Positions 1 to 11,367 of a stretch of DNA of 64,000 bases are shown piece by piece (within the stretch, counting starts at the first letter, position 1; every line of letters begins with the position of its first letter). The position numbers and the translations under genes were made by a program. The DNA comes from Tepidimonas taiwanensis. GTDB lineage: Bacteria > Pseudomonadota > Gammaproteobacteria > Burkholderiales > Burkholderiaceae_C. The notes under the pieces were generated by a model that saw only the letters and a list, made by a program, of their open reading frames with translations, searched no databases and was not told where the DNA came from. The stretch is from contig NZ_CP083911.1 of assembly GCF_020162115.1 (NCBI RefSeq), positions 1,612,001 to 1,676,000 on the forward strand, given 5' to 3'.

Positions 1-15
1 TCAACCGCTTTTTGG

Positions 16-118
16 TGAAACTTGCGTTTTGGTGAAACGCGCGTTGTAGCGAAACGCGGGTTTGACTGAAACGTGCGTTTTGGTGAACGTGCGTTTTACC
101 GAAACGCGGGTTTACTCC
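16..118. repeat. Short tandem-repeat tract, six 16-18 bp subunits in two ~50-bp units
   Basis: Six degenerate subunits of the form GAAACGYGCGTTTTGG run head to tail from about 16 to 118. A higher-order period of about 50 bp is visible: GAAACGCGGGTTT occurs at 51 and again at 101, and GCGTTTTGGTGAA occurs at 24 and again at 75. There are no unique spacers of constant length, so it is not a CRISPR array. It lies downstream of argB; the stretch from 119 to 196 shows no gene. Function unknown. It may continue left of the window. Confidence 0.7.
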
Positions 119-196
119 AAACCGGCGCCGTCCAAGCGCTGGTCCCCCCGGCGCACGGGTGTGCCGCGACCGCGGGCGCAGCGGGGCCGTGCGCCT

Positions 197-1099
197 TCAG
201 TGCGAGCGGATCATCGTGCCGAAGGGCTGGTCGCCCAGCACCTCCAGCAGCAGCGCGTGCGGCACGCGCCCGTCGATGATGTGCACGGCCTTCACCCCGC
301 TCTTGGCCGCATCCAGCGCCCCGGCGATTTTGGGGATCATGCCGCCGCTGATCGTGCCGTCGGCCACCAGTTCGTCGATGCGCCGCGGCGTGAGCTCCGT
401 CAGCACGCTGCCGTCCTTGTCCAGCACGCCGCGGATGTTGGTCAGCATCAGCAGCTTCTCGGCTTGCAGCACGGTCGCGAGCTTGGCCGCCACGACGTCG
501 GCGTTGATGTTGTAGCTCTCGTTGTGCTCGCCAAAGCCGATCGGGCTGACCACGGGGATGAACTGGTCCTCCTGCAACGCCCGCACGACCGACGGGTCGA
601 TGGAGACGATGTCCCCCACCTGCCCGACGTCGTGCTCGACGGCAGGGTCCTGCAGGTCCACCATGCGCAGCTTGCGGGCACGGATCATCGCGCCGTCGCG
701 GCCGGTCAGGCCCACGGCCTTGCCCCCGGCGCGGTTGATCAGGCCGACGATGTCCTGCTGCACCTCGCCGGCCAGCACCCACTCGACGACCTCCATCGTC
801 TCGGCGTCCGTGACGCGCATGCCCTGGATGAACTGGCCCTGCTTGCCCAGGCGCTTGAGCAGCGTCTCGATCTGCGGGCCGCCCCCGTGCACGACCACGG
901 GGTTGATGCCGACGAGCTTGAGCAGCACCACGTCCTCCGCGAACGCGGCCTGCAGCGCCGGATCGGTCATCGCATTGCCGCCGTATTTGATGACCATCGT
1001 CTTGCCGTGATAGCGGCGGATGTAGGGCAGCGCCTGGCTCAGGATTTCGGCGCGGTCGGTGGGCGCCACGTGCGAAAGGTCGCGGGAGGGGTGGTTCAT
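197..1099 (-). CDS. argB: Acetylglutamate kinase
   Basis: Phosphorylates N-acetylglutamate, the second step of arginine synthesis, in the cytosol. The 300-residue protein has the amino-acid kinase fold: an N-terminal KYGGNAM phosphate-binding segment, VHGGGPQI, then GLTGRDG and the late segment GMIPKIAGALDA. The ATG at 1099 (protein starts MNHPSRDLSH) gives the usual family length; the open frame extends further upstream but with low-complexity Arg-rich sequence. It is divergent from the CYTH-CHAD gene with about 50 bp between starts. Another arginine gene, argH, lies about 20 kb away and is not in this operon. Confidence 0.95.
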   Translation of the reverse strand: MNHPSRDLSHVAPTDRAEILSQALPYIRRYHGKTMVIKYGGNAMTDPALQAAFAEDVVLLKLVGINPVVVHGGGPQIETLLKRLGKQGQFIQGMRVTDAETMEVVEWVLAGEVQQDIVGLINRAGGKAVGLTGRDGAMIRARKLRMVDLQDPAVEHDVGQVGDIVSIDPSVVRALQEDQFIPVVSPIGFGEHNESYNINADVVAAKLATVLQAEKLLMLTNIRGVLDKDGSVLTELTPRRIDELVADGTISGGMIPKIAGALDAAKSGVKAVHIIDGRVPHALLLEVLGDQPFGTMIRSH

Positions 1100-1148
1100 G
1101 ACACGACTTGCGGCTAGGATCGGTGGGTCAACTTGGCCGGAGGGCATT

Positions 1149-2663
1149 GTGCCGCAAGAAATCGAGCTCAAGTTCGCGTTACCGGGCCTGCGGGCCGCGC
1201 AGGCGCTCGCCCGCCTGCGGACGCACCCCCTGCTGCGCCGCCGGCGCGCCCGCCAGCAACGCCTGGTCAACCGGTACTACGACACGCCGGACGGCTGGCT
1301 GCGCGAACAGCGTTGCGCGCTGCGCGTGCGCGCGATCACCCCACTCGCGGCCCCTGCGTCGGCCGACGGAGCCCGTGCCACGGCCCTGTGGGAACAGACG
1401 CTCAAGACCGCCGGCACCCAGACCGGGGCGTGGAGCGCGCGCGGGGAGTGGACCGTGCCGCTCAACCGCCCCCGGCTGGACCGGCGGGCACTGCTCGCCA
1501 CGCCGCTGGGCGAGCACCCGGAAGCCGCGCAGCGCCTCGCCAGCCTCCAGGCCGTGTACGAAACGCGCTGCGTGCGCACGACGTGGGTCGTGCACGCCCC
1601 CGACGGCGTCGTGGAGGTGGCACTGGACGCCGGCACCGTGCGCGCCGGCGGGCGCCACGCGCCGCTGCTGGAGCTGGAGCTGGAGTTGCTGCGCGGCGAC
1701 CCGGCCGCACTGGACCGCGTCGCCGACGCGCTGGCGCAAAGCCTGCCGCTGCTGCCCGCGCGGCTGAGCAAGGCCCAGCGAGCGCAGCAGTTGCTCGACG
1801 GCACTTGGGACCAACCCGTGCACGCCCAGCGACTCGCGCTGCCGCGGCATGCGGACCCGATGGCGGTGGCCCGCGCCGCGCTCGGCGATGCGCTGGGGCA
1901 AGTGTGCGACAACCTCGCGCTCGCCGTCCGTGGTGACGACCCCGAGTATGTACACCAGGCACGCGTTGGCTGGCGACGCTGGCGCAGCCTGCTGCGGCTG
2001 CTGCGCCCGTGGCTACCCGAGCCCCCGGCGCGCGAACCGTTGCAGCCGCTGCTCGATGCGCTCGGGGCCGTGCGGGACCTGGACGTCGCCGCCACCGAGA
2101 CGCTGCCCGCCTGGGCAGCGGCGTTCGTCGGCAGTCCACCGGACGCCACGCGCGAGCGGACGTGGCAGCGCGCCCAGCGCCGGCTGCAGGCCGCGGCCCG
2201 CCGCGAGCGGCGGGCGTTGCGCGCCCGCCTCGGCGATCCGGCGGTGGGACAGGCACTGCTCGCACACGGCCGGTGGCTGCTGGCGCTGCCCGAGCGCATC
2301 GACGCCCCGGCCGACTGGGCGGCGCAACGGCTGGCGCGCTGGCACGCGCGGTTGCGCCAGCGCCTGCACCCGGATGCCGCCGGGGACGCGGCCGACGCAC
2401 TGCACGCCGCGCGGCTGCTGGCCAAACGCCTGCGCTACGGCGCCGAGGCGGTGGCATCGACCCTCGCGCCCAAGGCGGCGCGCCGGCTCGACCGCTGGCA
2501 GCGCAACGCCCGCGCCTGGCAGACGCGCATCGGCAGCTGGCGCGACATGGAACGCGCGGCGGAGTTGCTCCTCCAACTCCACGCCGACCCGAGGCTGGCC
2601 GCCTACCTGCGCGGGGTGGCGGCTGCGATCCGGCACGCCGAGTCGTCGGCTGCCAGGGCGTAA
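1149..2663 (+). CDS. CYTH and CHAD domain-containing protein
   Basis: The N-terminal half is a CYTH (triphosphate tunnel) domain with the signature E-x-E-x-K at residues 4-8 and many Arg/Lys/Glu residues expected to line the tunnel. The C-terminal half, from about residue 240, is a His- and Arg-rich helical CHAD domain, a module known to bind polyphosphate. The pair suggests a short-chain triphosphatase or polyphosphate-associated function; the exact substrate cannot be read from sequence. I chose the GTG at 1149 because a GGAGG lies 5 bp upstream and the CYTH motif starts right after it. An ATG in frame at 1098 is an alternative. Confidence 0.85.
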   Translation: MPQEIELKFALPGLRAAQALARLRTHPLLRRRRARQQRLVNRYYDTPDGWLREQRCALRVRAITPLAAPASADGARATALWEQTLKTAGTQTGAWSARGEWTVPLNRPRLDRRALLATPLGEHPEAAQRLASLQAVYETRCVRTTWVVHAPDGVVEVALDAGTVRAGGRHAPLLELELELLRGDPAALDRVADALAQSLPLLPARLSKAQRAQQLLDGTWDQPVHAQRLALPRHADPMAVARAALGDALGQVCDNLALAVRGDDPEYVHQARVGWRRWRSLLRLLRPWLPEPPAREPLQPLLDALGAVRDLDVAATETLPAWAAAFVGSPPDATRERTWQRAQRRLQAAARRERRALRARLGDPAVGQALLAHGRWLLALPERIDAPADWAAQRLARWHARLRQRLHPDAAGDAADALHAARLLAKRLRYGAEAVASTLAPKAARRLDRWQRNARAWQTRIGSWRDMERAAELLLQLHADPRLAAYLRGVAAAIRHAESSAARA

Positions 2664-2736
2664 GCACCACCGCGAAACCACACCTTTCAACTCTCCCTTC
2701 ATCGGACAACCGCCACCCTAAAACCCTGATCCAGTC

Positions 2737-5490
2737 ATGGTAAAAGATCACGCCGCCTCCCCTGCGCCCGCCGACACGTCCGCCCGCGACACCGTCCCCT
2801 GGCACGCGCTTCCTGCCGACGCGGTGCTGCACCGGCTCGGCGCCGAGGCGCAGGGGCTCACCAGCGCCGAGGCGGCCGCGCGGCGCCAACGCCACGGCGA
2901 CAACCGGCTGCAGGAAGCCCCGCCCGTGCCGCTGTGGCGGCGCGTTGCGCGGCAGTTCGACAACCTGCTGATCTGGGTGCTGCTGGCTGCGGCGGGGATC
3001 ACGGTCGCGATCGGGCACGGCATCGACGCGCTCGTCATCCTCGCCGTCGTGCTGCTCAACGTCGGCATCGGTGTGATTCAGGAAGGCAAGGCCGAGCGGG
3101 CGCTGGCGGCGATCCGCGGCCTGCTGGCACCGCGCGCCCAAGTCTGGCGCGACGGGCGCCTGCTGGAGATCGACGCGGTGCACCTCGTGCCGGGCGACGT
3201 GGTGCAGGTCGCCGCCGGCGACAGCCTCTCCGCCGACGTGCGCTGGCTGCAGGTGCACGAGCTGCAGATCGACGAGTCGGCGCTGACGGGTGAGTCGGTC
3301 CCCACCGCGAAACAGGCGGAACCGGTCACACCGGACGCACCGCTGGGTGACCGGCGCAGCATGGGCTACGCCGGGACGCTGGTCACGCGCGGTCAGGGCC
3401 GGGCGGTGGTGGTTGCCACTGGCATGGCGACCGAGATGGGGCGCATCGGGCGGCTGCTGCAAACGGTGGGGGACACCACGACGCCGCTGGTGCGGCAGAT
3501 GGCGCAGCTCGGCCGCTGGATCACGCTGGCGGTGCTGGCCGCGGCCGCGCTGCTGTTCGGTTTCGGCTGGGGCGTGCGAGAGCTGCCGGCGCTGCAGACC
3601 TTCATGGCCGCGGTGGGGCTGGCGGTGGCCGCCATTCCCGAAGGGCTGCCCGCGATCATGACCGTGACGCTGGCGATCGGTGTGCAGCGCATGGCGCAGC
3701 GGCGCGCCATCGTGCGGCGTCTGCCCGCGGTGGAAACGCTCGGCTGTGTGACGGTCATCTGTTCCGACAAAACCGGCACGCTCACCCGCAACGAGATGAC
3801 GGTGCAGCAGGTGGTTCTGGCCGACGGCGTCGTCGAGGTGGACGGCGTCGGCTATGCCCCCACCGGTGCGCTGCGACGCCACGGAATACCGCTGCAGCCC
3901 GCCGAGCTGTGGCGCGAGGCCCCGGCGCTTCTGGCGCTGGCCGAAGGCGCGGCGCTGTGCAACGACGCCGAGCTGCGCCCGGGCGAAGGGGACCCGCCCG
4001 ACTGGCGGCTGTCGGGCGACCCCACCGAAGGCGCGCTGCTGACGCTGGCGATGAAGGCCGGGATCGACGCGCGCCGGCTGGCCGAGGAGCGCCCGCGCAT
4101 CGGCGTGCTGCCGTTCGAATCGGCACGGCGCTACATGGCCACGGCCCACCGGCGCGCCACCGGCCACGCCGGCGCGGAGGTGTGGGTCAAGGGCGCGCCG
4201 GAGCGGCTGCTCGCGATGTGCAGCCAGGAGCTGGACGCCCACGGCCACGCCCGCCCGCTGCGCCGCGACCACTGGCATGCGCAGGTGGAGCAACAGGCCG
4301 CGCAAGGCCGCCGCGTGCTGGCCATCGCCCGGCGCCCATGGCACGTCAGCGAGCCGCTCACCCACGACGCGGTCGCGCACGACCTCGTGCTCGTTGGCCT
4401 GGTCGGCATCATCGACCCGCCGCGCGAGGAGGCCGTCGCGGCCGTGGCCGCCTGTCAAAGCGCCGGCATCCGCGTCAAGATGATCACCGGCGACCATGCC
4501 GTCACGGCATCGGCGATCGCGCGCCAGCTGGGGCTGAGCACTGGCGGGGCCGCGTTGACGGGACAGGACATCGAGGCGATGGACGACGCGGCGCTACGCG
4601 ACGCCGTGCGCACGACCGATGTGTTCGCGCGCGCCGCGCCGGAGCACAAGCTGCGCCTCGTGCGTGCGCTGCAGGCCAACGGCGAGATCGTCGCGATGAC
4701 CGGCGACGGCGTCAACGACGCGCCAGCCCTCAAGGCCGCCGACGTCGGCGTGGCCATGGGCCACAAGGGGACGGAGGCCGCCAAGCGCGCCGCGGCGATG
4801 GTGCTCGCCGACGACAACTTCGCCACCATCGCCCGCGCGGTGGAGGAAGGCCGCACGGTCTATGACAACCTGCGCAAGGTGGTCACGTTCCTGCTGCCCA
4901 TCAACGGCGGCGAGTCGGTGTCGCTGCTGGTGGCGGTGCTCTTTGGGCTCGCGCTGCCCATCGCGCCGGTGCAGATCCTGTGGGTCAACATGGTGAGCTC
5001 GATCGCGCTGGCGATGGTGCTTGCCTTCGAGCCGACCGAGCCCGACGTGATGCACCGCCCCCCGCGGCGCCCGGACGAGCCGATGCTCTCGCCCTTCGTG
5101 CTGTGGCGCATCGGGCTGGTGTCGGGGCTGTTCGCGCTCGGCATCTTCGGCACCTACCGTTGGGCACTCGCGTCGGGGTACCCGACGGCAGTCGCCCAGA
5201 CGCTCGCGGTCAACACACTGGTGGCGATGGAAATCTTCTATCTCTTCAGCGTGCGCTACCTGCGGGCGCGCTCGTTTACCTGGGTGGGCGTGCGCGGCAC
5301 GCCGCGCGTGCTCGCCGCGGTGGCGGCGGCCTGTGCGCTGCAGGCGCTGTTCACCTACGCCCCGTTCATGCAGGCGGCCTTTGGCAGCGCGGCCCTGCCG
5401 CCAGAACTGCTGTTCGTCAGCGCCGCGGTGGGCGCGGGCGTGCTGGTGGCGCTGGAGCTGGAAAAGGGCATCCTGCGCAGGCTGCGCTAA
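2737..5490 (+). CDS. Cation-transporting P-type ATPase (P2/Ca2+-ATPase type)
   Basis: Inner-membrane ion pump of 917 residues, full length for the PacL/SERCA-like group. The actuator domain carries TGES. PEGLP in the fourth membrane helix is typical of the P2 group. The phosphorylated aspartate is D344 in DKTGT, and TGDGVNDAP forms the hinge of the phosphorylation domain. An N-terminal cation-ATPase domain precedes the first membrane pair, and six membrane segments follow the catalytic core. Calcium is the likely ion, but sodium, potassium or manganese cannot be excluded. The gene stands alone between the CYTH-CHAD gene and miaB. Confidence 0.92.
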   Translation: MVKDHAASPAPADTSARDTVPWHALPADAVLHRLGAEAQGLTSAEAAARRQRHGDNRLQEAPPVPLWRRVARQFDNLLIWVLLAAAGITVAIGHGIDALVILAVVLLNVGIGVIQEGKAERALAAIRGLLAPRAQVWRDGRLLEIDAVHLVPGDVVQVAAGDSLSADVRWLQVHELQIDESALTGESVPTAKQAEPVTPDAPLGDRRSMGYAGTLVTRGQGRAVVVATGMATEMGRIGRLLQTVGDTTTPLVRQMAQLGRWITLAVLAAAALLFGFGWGVRELPALQTFMAAVGLAVAAIPEGLPAIMTVTLAIGVQRMAQRRAIVRRLPAVETLGCVTVICSDKTGTLTRNEMTVQQVVLADGVVEVDGVGYAPTGALRRHGIPLQPAELWREAPALLALAEGAALCNDAELRPGEGDPPDWRLSGDPTEGALLTLAMKAGIDARRLAEERPRIGVLPFESARRYMATAHRRATGHAGAEVWVKGAPERLLAMCSQELDAHGHARPLRRDHWHAQVEQQAAQGRRVLAIARRPWHVSEPLTHDAVAHDLVLVGLVGIIDPPREEAVAAVAACQSAGIRVKMITGDHAVTASAIARQLGLSTGGAALTGQDIEAMDDAALRDAVRTTDVFARAAPEHKLRLVRALQANGEIVAMTGDGVNDAPALKAADVGVAMGHKGTEAAKRAAAMVLADDNFATIARAVEEGRTVYDNLRKVVTFLLPINGGESVSLLVAVLFGLALPIAPVQILWVNMVSSIALAMVLAFEPTEPDVMHRPPRRPDEPMLSPFVLWRIGLVSGLFALGIFGTYRWALASGYPTAVAQTLAVNTLVAMEIFYLFSVRYLRARSFTWVGVRGTPRVLAAVAAACALQALFTYAPFMQAAFGSAALPPELLFVSAAVGAGVLVALELEKGILRRLR

Positions 5491-5712
5491 ACCGACACCC
5501 TGCAGCCGGTGCGGCGCTGCCACGGGGGGTCCACTCCCGGCACTTTCCCGACACCGCCGTCACGGCAGACGCTTTCCTCACCCGATACGATGGCCTACAG
5601 AACACGGTGCGGGCACCAACCGGCATGAGGGGTATCGGCGTTGGCATAAGCGCCCTACAATGGCAGGCTTTCCGCAGCCTCTGGATCTACACCACGAACC
5701 GCTGTTGCCGCC

Positions 5713-7059
5713 ATGAGCAAAAAAGTCTACATCCGCACCTTCGGCTGCCAGATGAACGAGTACGACTCGGCCAAGATGGCCGACGTCCTCGCCGCCGCCG
5801 AGGGGTACGAACCCACCGACGACCCCGAGCAGGCCGACCTGATCCTCTTCAACACCTGCTCCGTGCGCGAGAAGGCGCAGGAAAAGGTCTTCTCCGACCT
5901 CGGTCGCGTCAAGCACCTGAAGAAAAAAGGCGTGCTCATCGGCGTGGGCGGCTGCGTCGCGAGCCAGGAAGGCGAGGAAATCATCCAGCGCGCGCCGTAC
6001 GTGGACGTGGTGTTCGGCCCGCAGACGCTGCACCGCCTGCCGGAACTGCTGCGCCAGCGTCAGCAACAGGCGCGGCCGCAGGTGGACATCAGCTTCCCCG
6101 AAATCGAAAAATTCGACCACCTGCCGCCCGCGCGGGTGGAGGGGGCCTCGGCCTTCGTGAGCATCATGGAAGGCTGCAGCAAGTACTGCAGCTACTGCGT
6201 CGTGCCCTACACCCGCGGCGAGGAGGTCTCGCGCCCGCTGGAGGACGTGCTGGTGGAAGTGGCGGGCCTGGCCGAGCAGGGCGTCAAGGAAGTGACGCTG
6301 CTGGGCCAGAACGTCAACGCCTGGCGTGGCGGTGACGGTGAGGACTTCGCCCTGCTGCTGGAGTGCGTGGCGGACATCCCCGGCATCGAGCGCATCCGCT
6401 ACACCACCAGCCACCCCAACGAGTTCACCCCGCGCCTCATCGAGGCCTACGGCCGCATCCCCAAGCTCGTCAGCCACCTGCACCTGCCCGTGCAGCACGG
6501 CAGCGACCGCATCCTGATGGCGATGAAGCGCGGCTACACCGCGATGGAGTACAAGAGCACCATCCGGCGGCTGCGCGCGGTGCGGCCGGACATCAGCCTC
6601 TCGAGCGACTTCATCGTCGGCTTCCCCGGCGAGACGGAGGAGGACTTTGCCAAACTGATGAAGCTGGTGGAGGACGTCGGCTTCGACGCGAGCTTCAGCT
6701 TCATCTTCAGCCCCCGCCCCGGCACGCCGGCGGCCAACCTGCCGGACGACACCCCGCACGAGGTCAAACTGCGCCGCCTGCAGACGCTGCAAAAGGCGCT
6801 GGAGGCGAACGTCGCGCGCATCAGCGCCAGCCGCGTCGGCACCGTGCAGCGCATCCTGGTCGAAGGCCCCTCGAAGAAGAACCCACAGGAGCTGATGGGC
6901 CGCACCGAGTGCAACCGCATCGTCAACTTCGACGGCGGTCCCCACGGCCAGCGCCTCATCGGCCAGATGATCGACGTGCGCATCACCCAAGCGCTGCCGC
7001 ACTCGTTGCGGGGAGAGGTTATGGTCGCCGATACGGTGCACCCCGCGGCGTCGAGCTGA
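5713..7059 (+). CDS. miaB: tRNA-2-methylthio-N6-dimethylallyladenosine synthase
   Basis: Radical-SAM methylthiotransferase that adds a methylthio group to i6A37 of tRNAs reading UNN codons. The N-terminal domain has the three auxiliary-cluster cysteines C12, C49 and C81. The radical-SAM cluster motif is C155-x3-C159-x2-C162, and a C-terminal TRAM domain follows from about residue 375. The length (448 aa) matches the family. A TACAAT about 50 bp upstream is a possible -10 element. Exonuclease III starts 16 bp after the stop. Confidence 0.97.
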   Translation: MSKKVYIRTFGCQMNEYDSAKMADVLAAAEGYEPTDDPEQADLILFNTCSVREKAQEKVFSDLGRVKHLKKKGVLIGVGGCVASQEGEEIIQRAPYVDVVFGPQTLHRLPELLRQRQQQARPQVDISFPEIEKFDHLPPARVEGASAFVSIMEGCSKYCSYCVVPYTRGEEVSRPLEDVLVEVAGLAEQGVKEVTLLGQNVNAWRGGDGEDFALLLECVADIPGIERIRYTTSHPNEFTPRLIEAYGRIPKLVSHLHLPVQHGSDRILMAMKRGYTAMEYKSTIRRLRAVRPDISLSSDFIVGFPGETEEDFAKLMKLVEDVGFDASFSFIFSPRPGTPAANLPDDTPHEVKLRRLQTLQKALEANVARISASRVGTVQRILVEGPSKKNPQELMGRTECNRIVNFDGGPHGQRLIGQMIDVRITQALPHSLRGEVMVADTVHPAASS

Positions 7060-7075
7060 TCGCAAGGATGAGCCG

Positions 7076-7870
7076 ATGCGGCTGGCCACCTGGAACGTCA
7101 ACTCCCTCGCCGTCCGTCTGCCGCACGTCATCGACTGGCTGACGACGGCGGCGCCGGACGTGGTGGCGCTGCAAGAGCTTAAGCTCACCGATGACAAGTT
7201 CCCCGCGGACGCACTGGCGCAGGCTGGCTACGCGGCGGCGTGGTTCGGCCAAAAGACCTACAACGGCGTGGCGCTGCTGGTGCGCTCGCCCGCAACGCTG
7301 ACCGAGGTGCAACGCAACATCCCGGGCTTTGCGGACGAGCAGGCACGCGTGATCGCGGCGACCGTGCAGCCGGCGTCGGGCGCGGCGCCGCTGCGGGTGG
7401 TGGGGGCGTATTTCCCGAACGGGCAGGCGCCGGGGACGGACAAGTTTGCCTACAAGATGCGCTGGCTCGACGCGTTGCGTGACTGGATCGCGCAGGAGCT
7501 CACGCGCCACCCGCGGCTCGTGCTGATGGGTGACTTCAACATCACGGTGGACGACGAGGACGTGTGGGACCCCGAGGGGCTGCGCGAGACCATCCACTGC
7601 ACCACCGAGGAACGCGCCAAGCTGGCGGCGCTGCGCGCGCTGGGCCTGCACGATGCGTTTCGCCTGTTTCCCCAGCCGCCCAAGAGCTATTCGTGGTGGG
7701 ACTACCGCCAGCTCGCGTTCCAGAAAAACCGTGGGCTGCGCATCGACCACATCTGGATCAGCGATGCGCTGAAAGACTTGGCACGGGCCTGCACGATCGA
7801 GCGTTCGCTGCGCAAGCGGCCTCAGCCCAGCGACCATGCGCCGGTGCTGCTCACCCTCGCCGACGCCTGA
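7076..7870 (+). CDS. xth: Exodeoxyribonuclease III
   Basis: AP endonuclease and 3'-5' exonuclease of base-excision repair, exonuclease-endonuclease-phosphatase fold, 264 residues. Visible catalytic segments are WNVNSL near the N terminus, ALQELK with the metal-binding Glu, GDFN in the middle, and RIDHIW plus SDHAPV at the C terminus with the catalytic His. It starts 16 bp after miaB and is probably co-transcribed with it. It converges on glnG, with no clear terminator hairpin in the 100 bp between them. Confidence 0.95.
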   Translation: MRLATWNVNSLAVRLPHVIDWLTTAAPDVVALQELKLTDDKFPADALAQAGYAAAWFGQKTYNGVALLVRSPATLTEVQRNIPGFADEQARVIAATVQPASGAAPLRVVGAYFPNGQAPGTDKFAYKMRWLDALRDWIAQELTRHPRLVLMGDFNITVDDEDVWDPEGLRETIHCTTEERAKLAALRALGLHDAFRLFPQPPKSYSWWDYRQLAFQKNRGLRIDHIWISDALKDLARACTIERSLRKRPQPSDHAPVLLTLADA

Positions 7871-7970
7871 AATAGCTAACAGCGCAGCGTTGCGGGCGCG
7901 GCCACGTTGGGGTGCACAGGTGCAACCAATGATCCCACCCCGTTCATTTCCCTGATGCGCGCAACGGTCC

Positions 7971-9590
<1,620 letters not shown>

Positions 9591-9633
9591 GCGCGGCTCG
9601 TTTCCTGGTCACGTGTTCCGACCCCGCCCGCGC

Positions 9634-10731
9634 TCACGGCAACGGAATCAGGATCTTGAAGTCCGTGTGCCCGGGACGGCTGTCGCACTCGATCAGCCCC
9701 TGGTGCTGCTGCACGAAGGTCTGCGCCAGCGTCAGCCCCAACCCGGAGCCACCCTCCCGCCCCGACACCAAGGGGTAGAAGATGCGGTCCTTGATGTCCT
9801 CGGGCACACCGGGACCGTTGTCGATGACATGCAATTCCAGTGCCAGCCGGAAGCGTCGCTTGCCAAACGTCACCTGGCGCTGCACGCGCGTGCGCAGCGT
9901 GATGCACGCATCCCCGGCGGCGATGCGATCTTTGAGCGCGTGGGCGGCATTGTGCGCGAGGTTGAGCACCGCCTGGATCAGCAGCTCGCGGTCGCCTCGG
10001 AATTCGGGGATCGACGTGTCGTAGTCGCGCACCACCCGCAACCCCCGGGGAAATTCCGCGAGGATGATGGTGCGCACGCGCTCGCACACCTCGTGGATGT
10101 TGACATCGCCCATCACCGGTGCGCGCCGGTGCGGTGCCAACAGCCGGTCCACCAGCGACTGCAGCCGGTCGGCCTCGTGCACGATGACCGCGGTGTATTC
10201 AGTCAGGTCCTCGCGGTCGGCCAGCTCCATCTGCAGCAGCTGCGCCGCCCCGCGGATGCCGCCGAGTGGGTTTTTGATCTCGTGCGCAAGGTTGCGGATC
10301 AGCTCTTTGTTGGCCTGCGCCTGCTCGAGCAGCCGCTCTTCGCGCTCCAGCCGCGCCTGCTGCTCCAGCGGCAGCATCTCGACGATGCGGCGGTCCGCCG
10401 CCTCGGTGCTCGCCAGCACCAGGTGCACCGGTAGCGGAGCGCGCATCAGGCGCTTGAGGTGCGTGTCGTAGCGGATCACCGCGTACTCGTGACCGCGCGC
10501 GCCCGCGAGCGCGTTGTGCAGCAGCTCCGGCTGCGTGATCCATTCCGCCAGCGGCACCCCGGCCAGCGTGCGGCGCGACAGGCCGATCGCATCCTCCAGC
10601 GCGTGGTTGGCATACTGGATGCGGCCGTCGTCGTCGATGACGGCCACGAGGGTGGCGAGCAGGTCCAGTGCGGCGTAGGCCGACCCCGCCGCCCCCACCT
10701 CCCCACCGCGTCTTGCGCGTGTGGTCGGCAT
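9634..10731 (-). CDS. glnL: Nitrogen regulation histidine kinase NtrB (NR-II)
   Basis: Cytosolic sensor kinase/phosphatase for NtrC, controlled by PII. An N-terminal PAS domain is followed by the H-box LAHEIKNPLGGIRGA and the HATPase region (N-box around NLAHNAAHAL, then DNGPGVP and GSGLGL). There are no membrane segments. The ATG at 10731 gives 365 residues and lies 7 bp after the upstream gene, which indicates one operon. glnG follows after about 40 bp. Confidence 0.95.
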   Translation of the reverse strand: MPTTRARRGGEVGAAGSAYAALDLLATLVAVIDDDGRIQYANHALEDAIGLSRRTLAGVPLAEWITQPELLHNALAGARGHEYAVIRYDTHLKRLMRAPLPVHLVLASTEAADRRIVEMLPLEQQARLEREERLLEQAQANKELIRNLAHEIKNPLGGIRGAAQLLQMELADREDLTEYTAVIVHEADRLQSLVDRLLAPHRRAPVMGDVNIHEVCERVRTIILAEFPRGLRVVRDYDTSIPEFRGDRELLIQAVLNLAHNAAHALKDRIAAGDACITLRTRVQRQVTFGKRRFRLALELHVIDNGPGVPEDIKDRIFYPLVSGREGGSGLGLTLAQTFVQQHQGLIECDSRPGHTDFKILIPLP

Positions 10732-10738
10732 CGGGGCG

Positions 10739-11323
10739 TCAGCGCGAGCCGTCGAGCCGCGCCATTTCGCGGCGGATCGCGGCGACGTCCGCCTCGGCAC
10801 GCTCGACACGGGTGCGCAGCTCCTCCACGCGCGCCTGGTAGCGCGGAGAGTCGGTGCGCTCGTTGGCCAGGCGCGGCGGCTTGCCATCGGCGTAATCGGC
10901 GCGCGCCTGTTCGAGCCGCTCCTGCGCGCGGCGCAGCTCCTGCTCCAGGATGCGGCGCGCCTCGGCGTCGCGCTGGCGCTGCTGGTCCGGATCCACACGC
11001 TCGCTCGCACTGCGCGCGCCGCCGGCGGAGCCACCGCCCGCCTCGCCCGCACCGTTGCGCGCCCCGCCGTCCTTGGCGCCGGCCGTCGCCGCGGGGCGCG
11101 TCCCCTCCACCACCGTCAGGTTGCCGCCCTGCACCTCGCGGCAGCCGCGCGCGGCCGGATTGGGGCCAGGGCTGTTGGTGTATTCGTTGCCGCAGCGCCA
11201 AATGGTGCTGCCTTGCGCAACCGCAACCCCGACAACGTCGCTTGCAAGCCACATCGCGACTGCCATCGCACCGATGGCCGCTTTGGTCATCCCTGATAGA
11301 TTGTCTGAACCCGTCATTTTCAT
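10739..11323 (-). CDS. Secreted coiled-coil protein with DUF4124-like N terminus
   Basis: A signal peptide (hydrophobic stretch ending near VAVAQG) is followed by a short DUF4124-like segment (TIWRCGNEYTNSP, with a second Cys in ARGCREV). The rest is a long charged alpha-helical region rich in Glu, Arg and Ala that should form a coiled coil. Such proteins commonly sit between glnA and glnL in Burkholderiales; their role is unknown, though the location suggests a link with nitrogen control. Two ATGs are plausible, at 11323 and at 11290; neither has a good ribosome-binding site. Confidence 0.8.
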   Translation of the reverse strand: MKMTGSDNLSGMTKAAIGAMAVAMWLASDVVGVAVAQGSTIWRCGNEYTNSPGPNPAARGCREVQGGNLTVVEGTRPAATAGAKDGGARNGAGEAGGGSAGGARSASERVDPDQQRQRDAEARRILEQELRRAQERLEQARADYADGKPPRLANERTDSPRYQARVEELRTRVERAEADVAAIRREMARLDGSR

Positions 11324-11367
11324 GCACCGTTAGGACACACGACGCCACAGTATCGTTCAAAACGCAA

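Noticed and set aside
16..118. CRISPR array
   Set aside because: The repeats are degenerate, 16-18 bp and contiguous without constant unique spacers, and no cas genes are near.
1462..4497. Very long open frame (about 1000 codons) on the minus strand across the CYTH-CHAD and P-type ATPase genes
   Set aside because: It is a GC-rich shadow: Arg/His/Ala-dominated, no domain pattern, and it is antisense to two genes with full motif sets.
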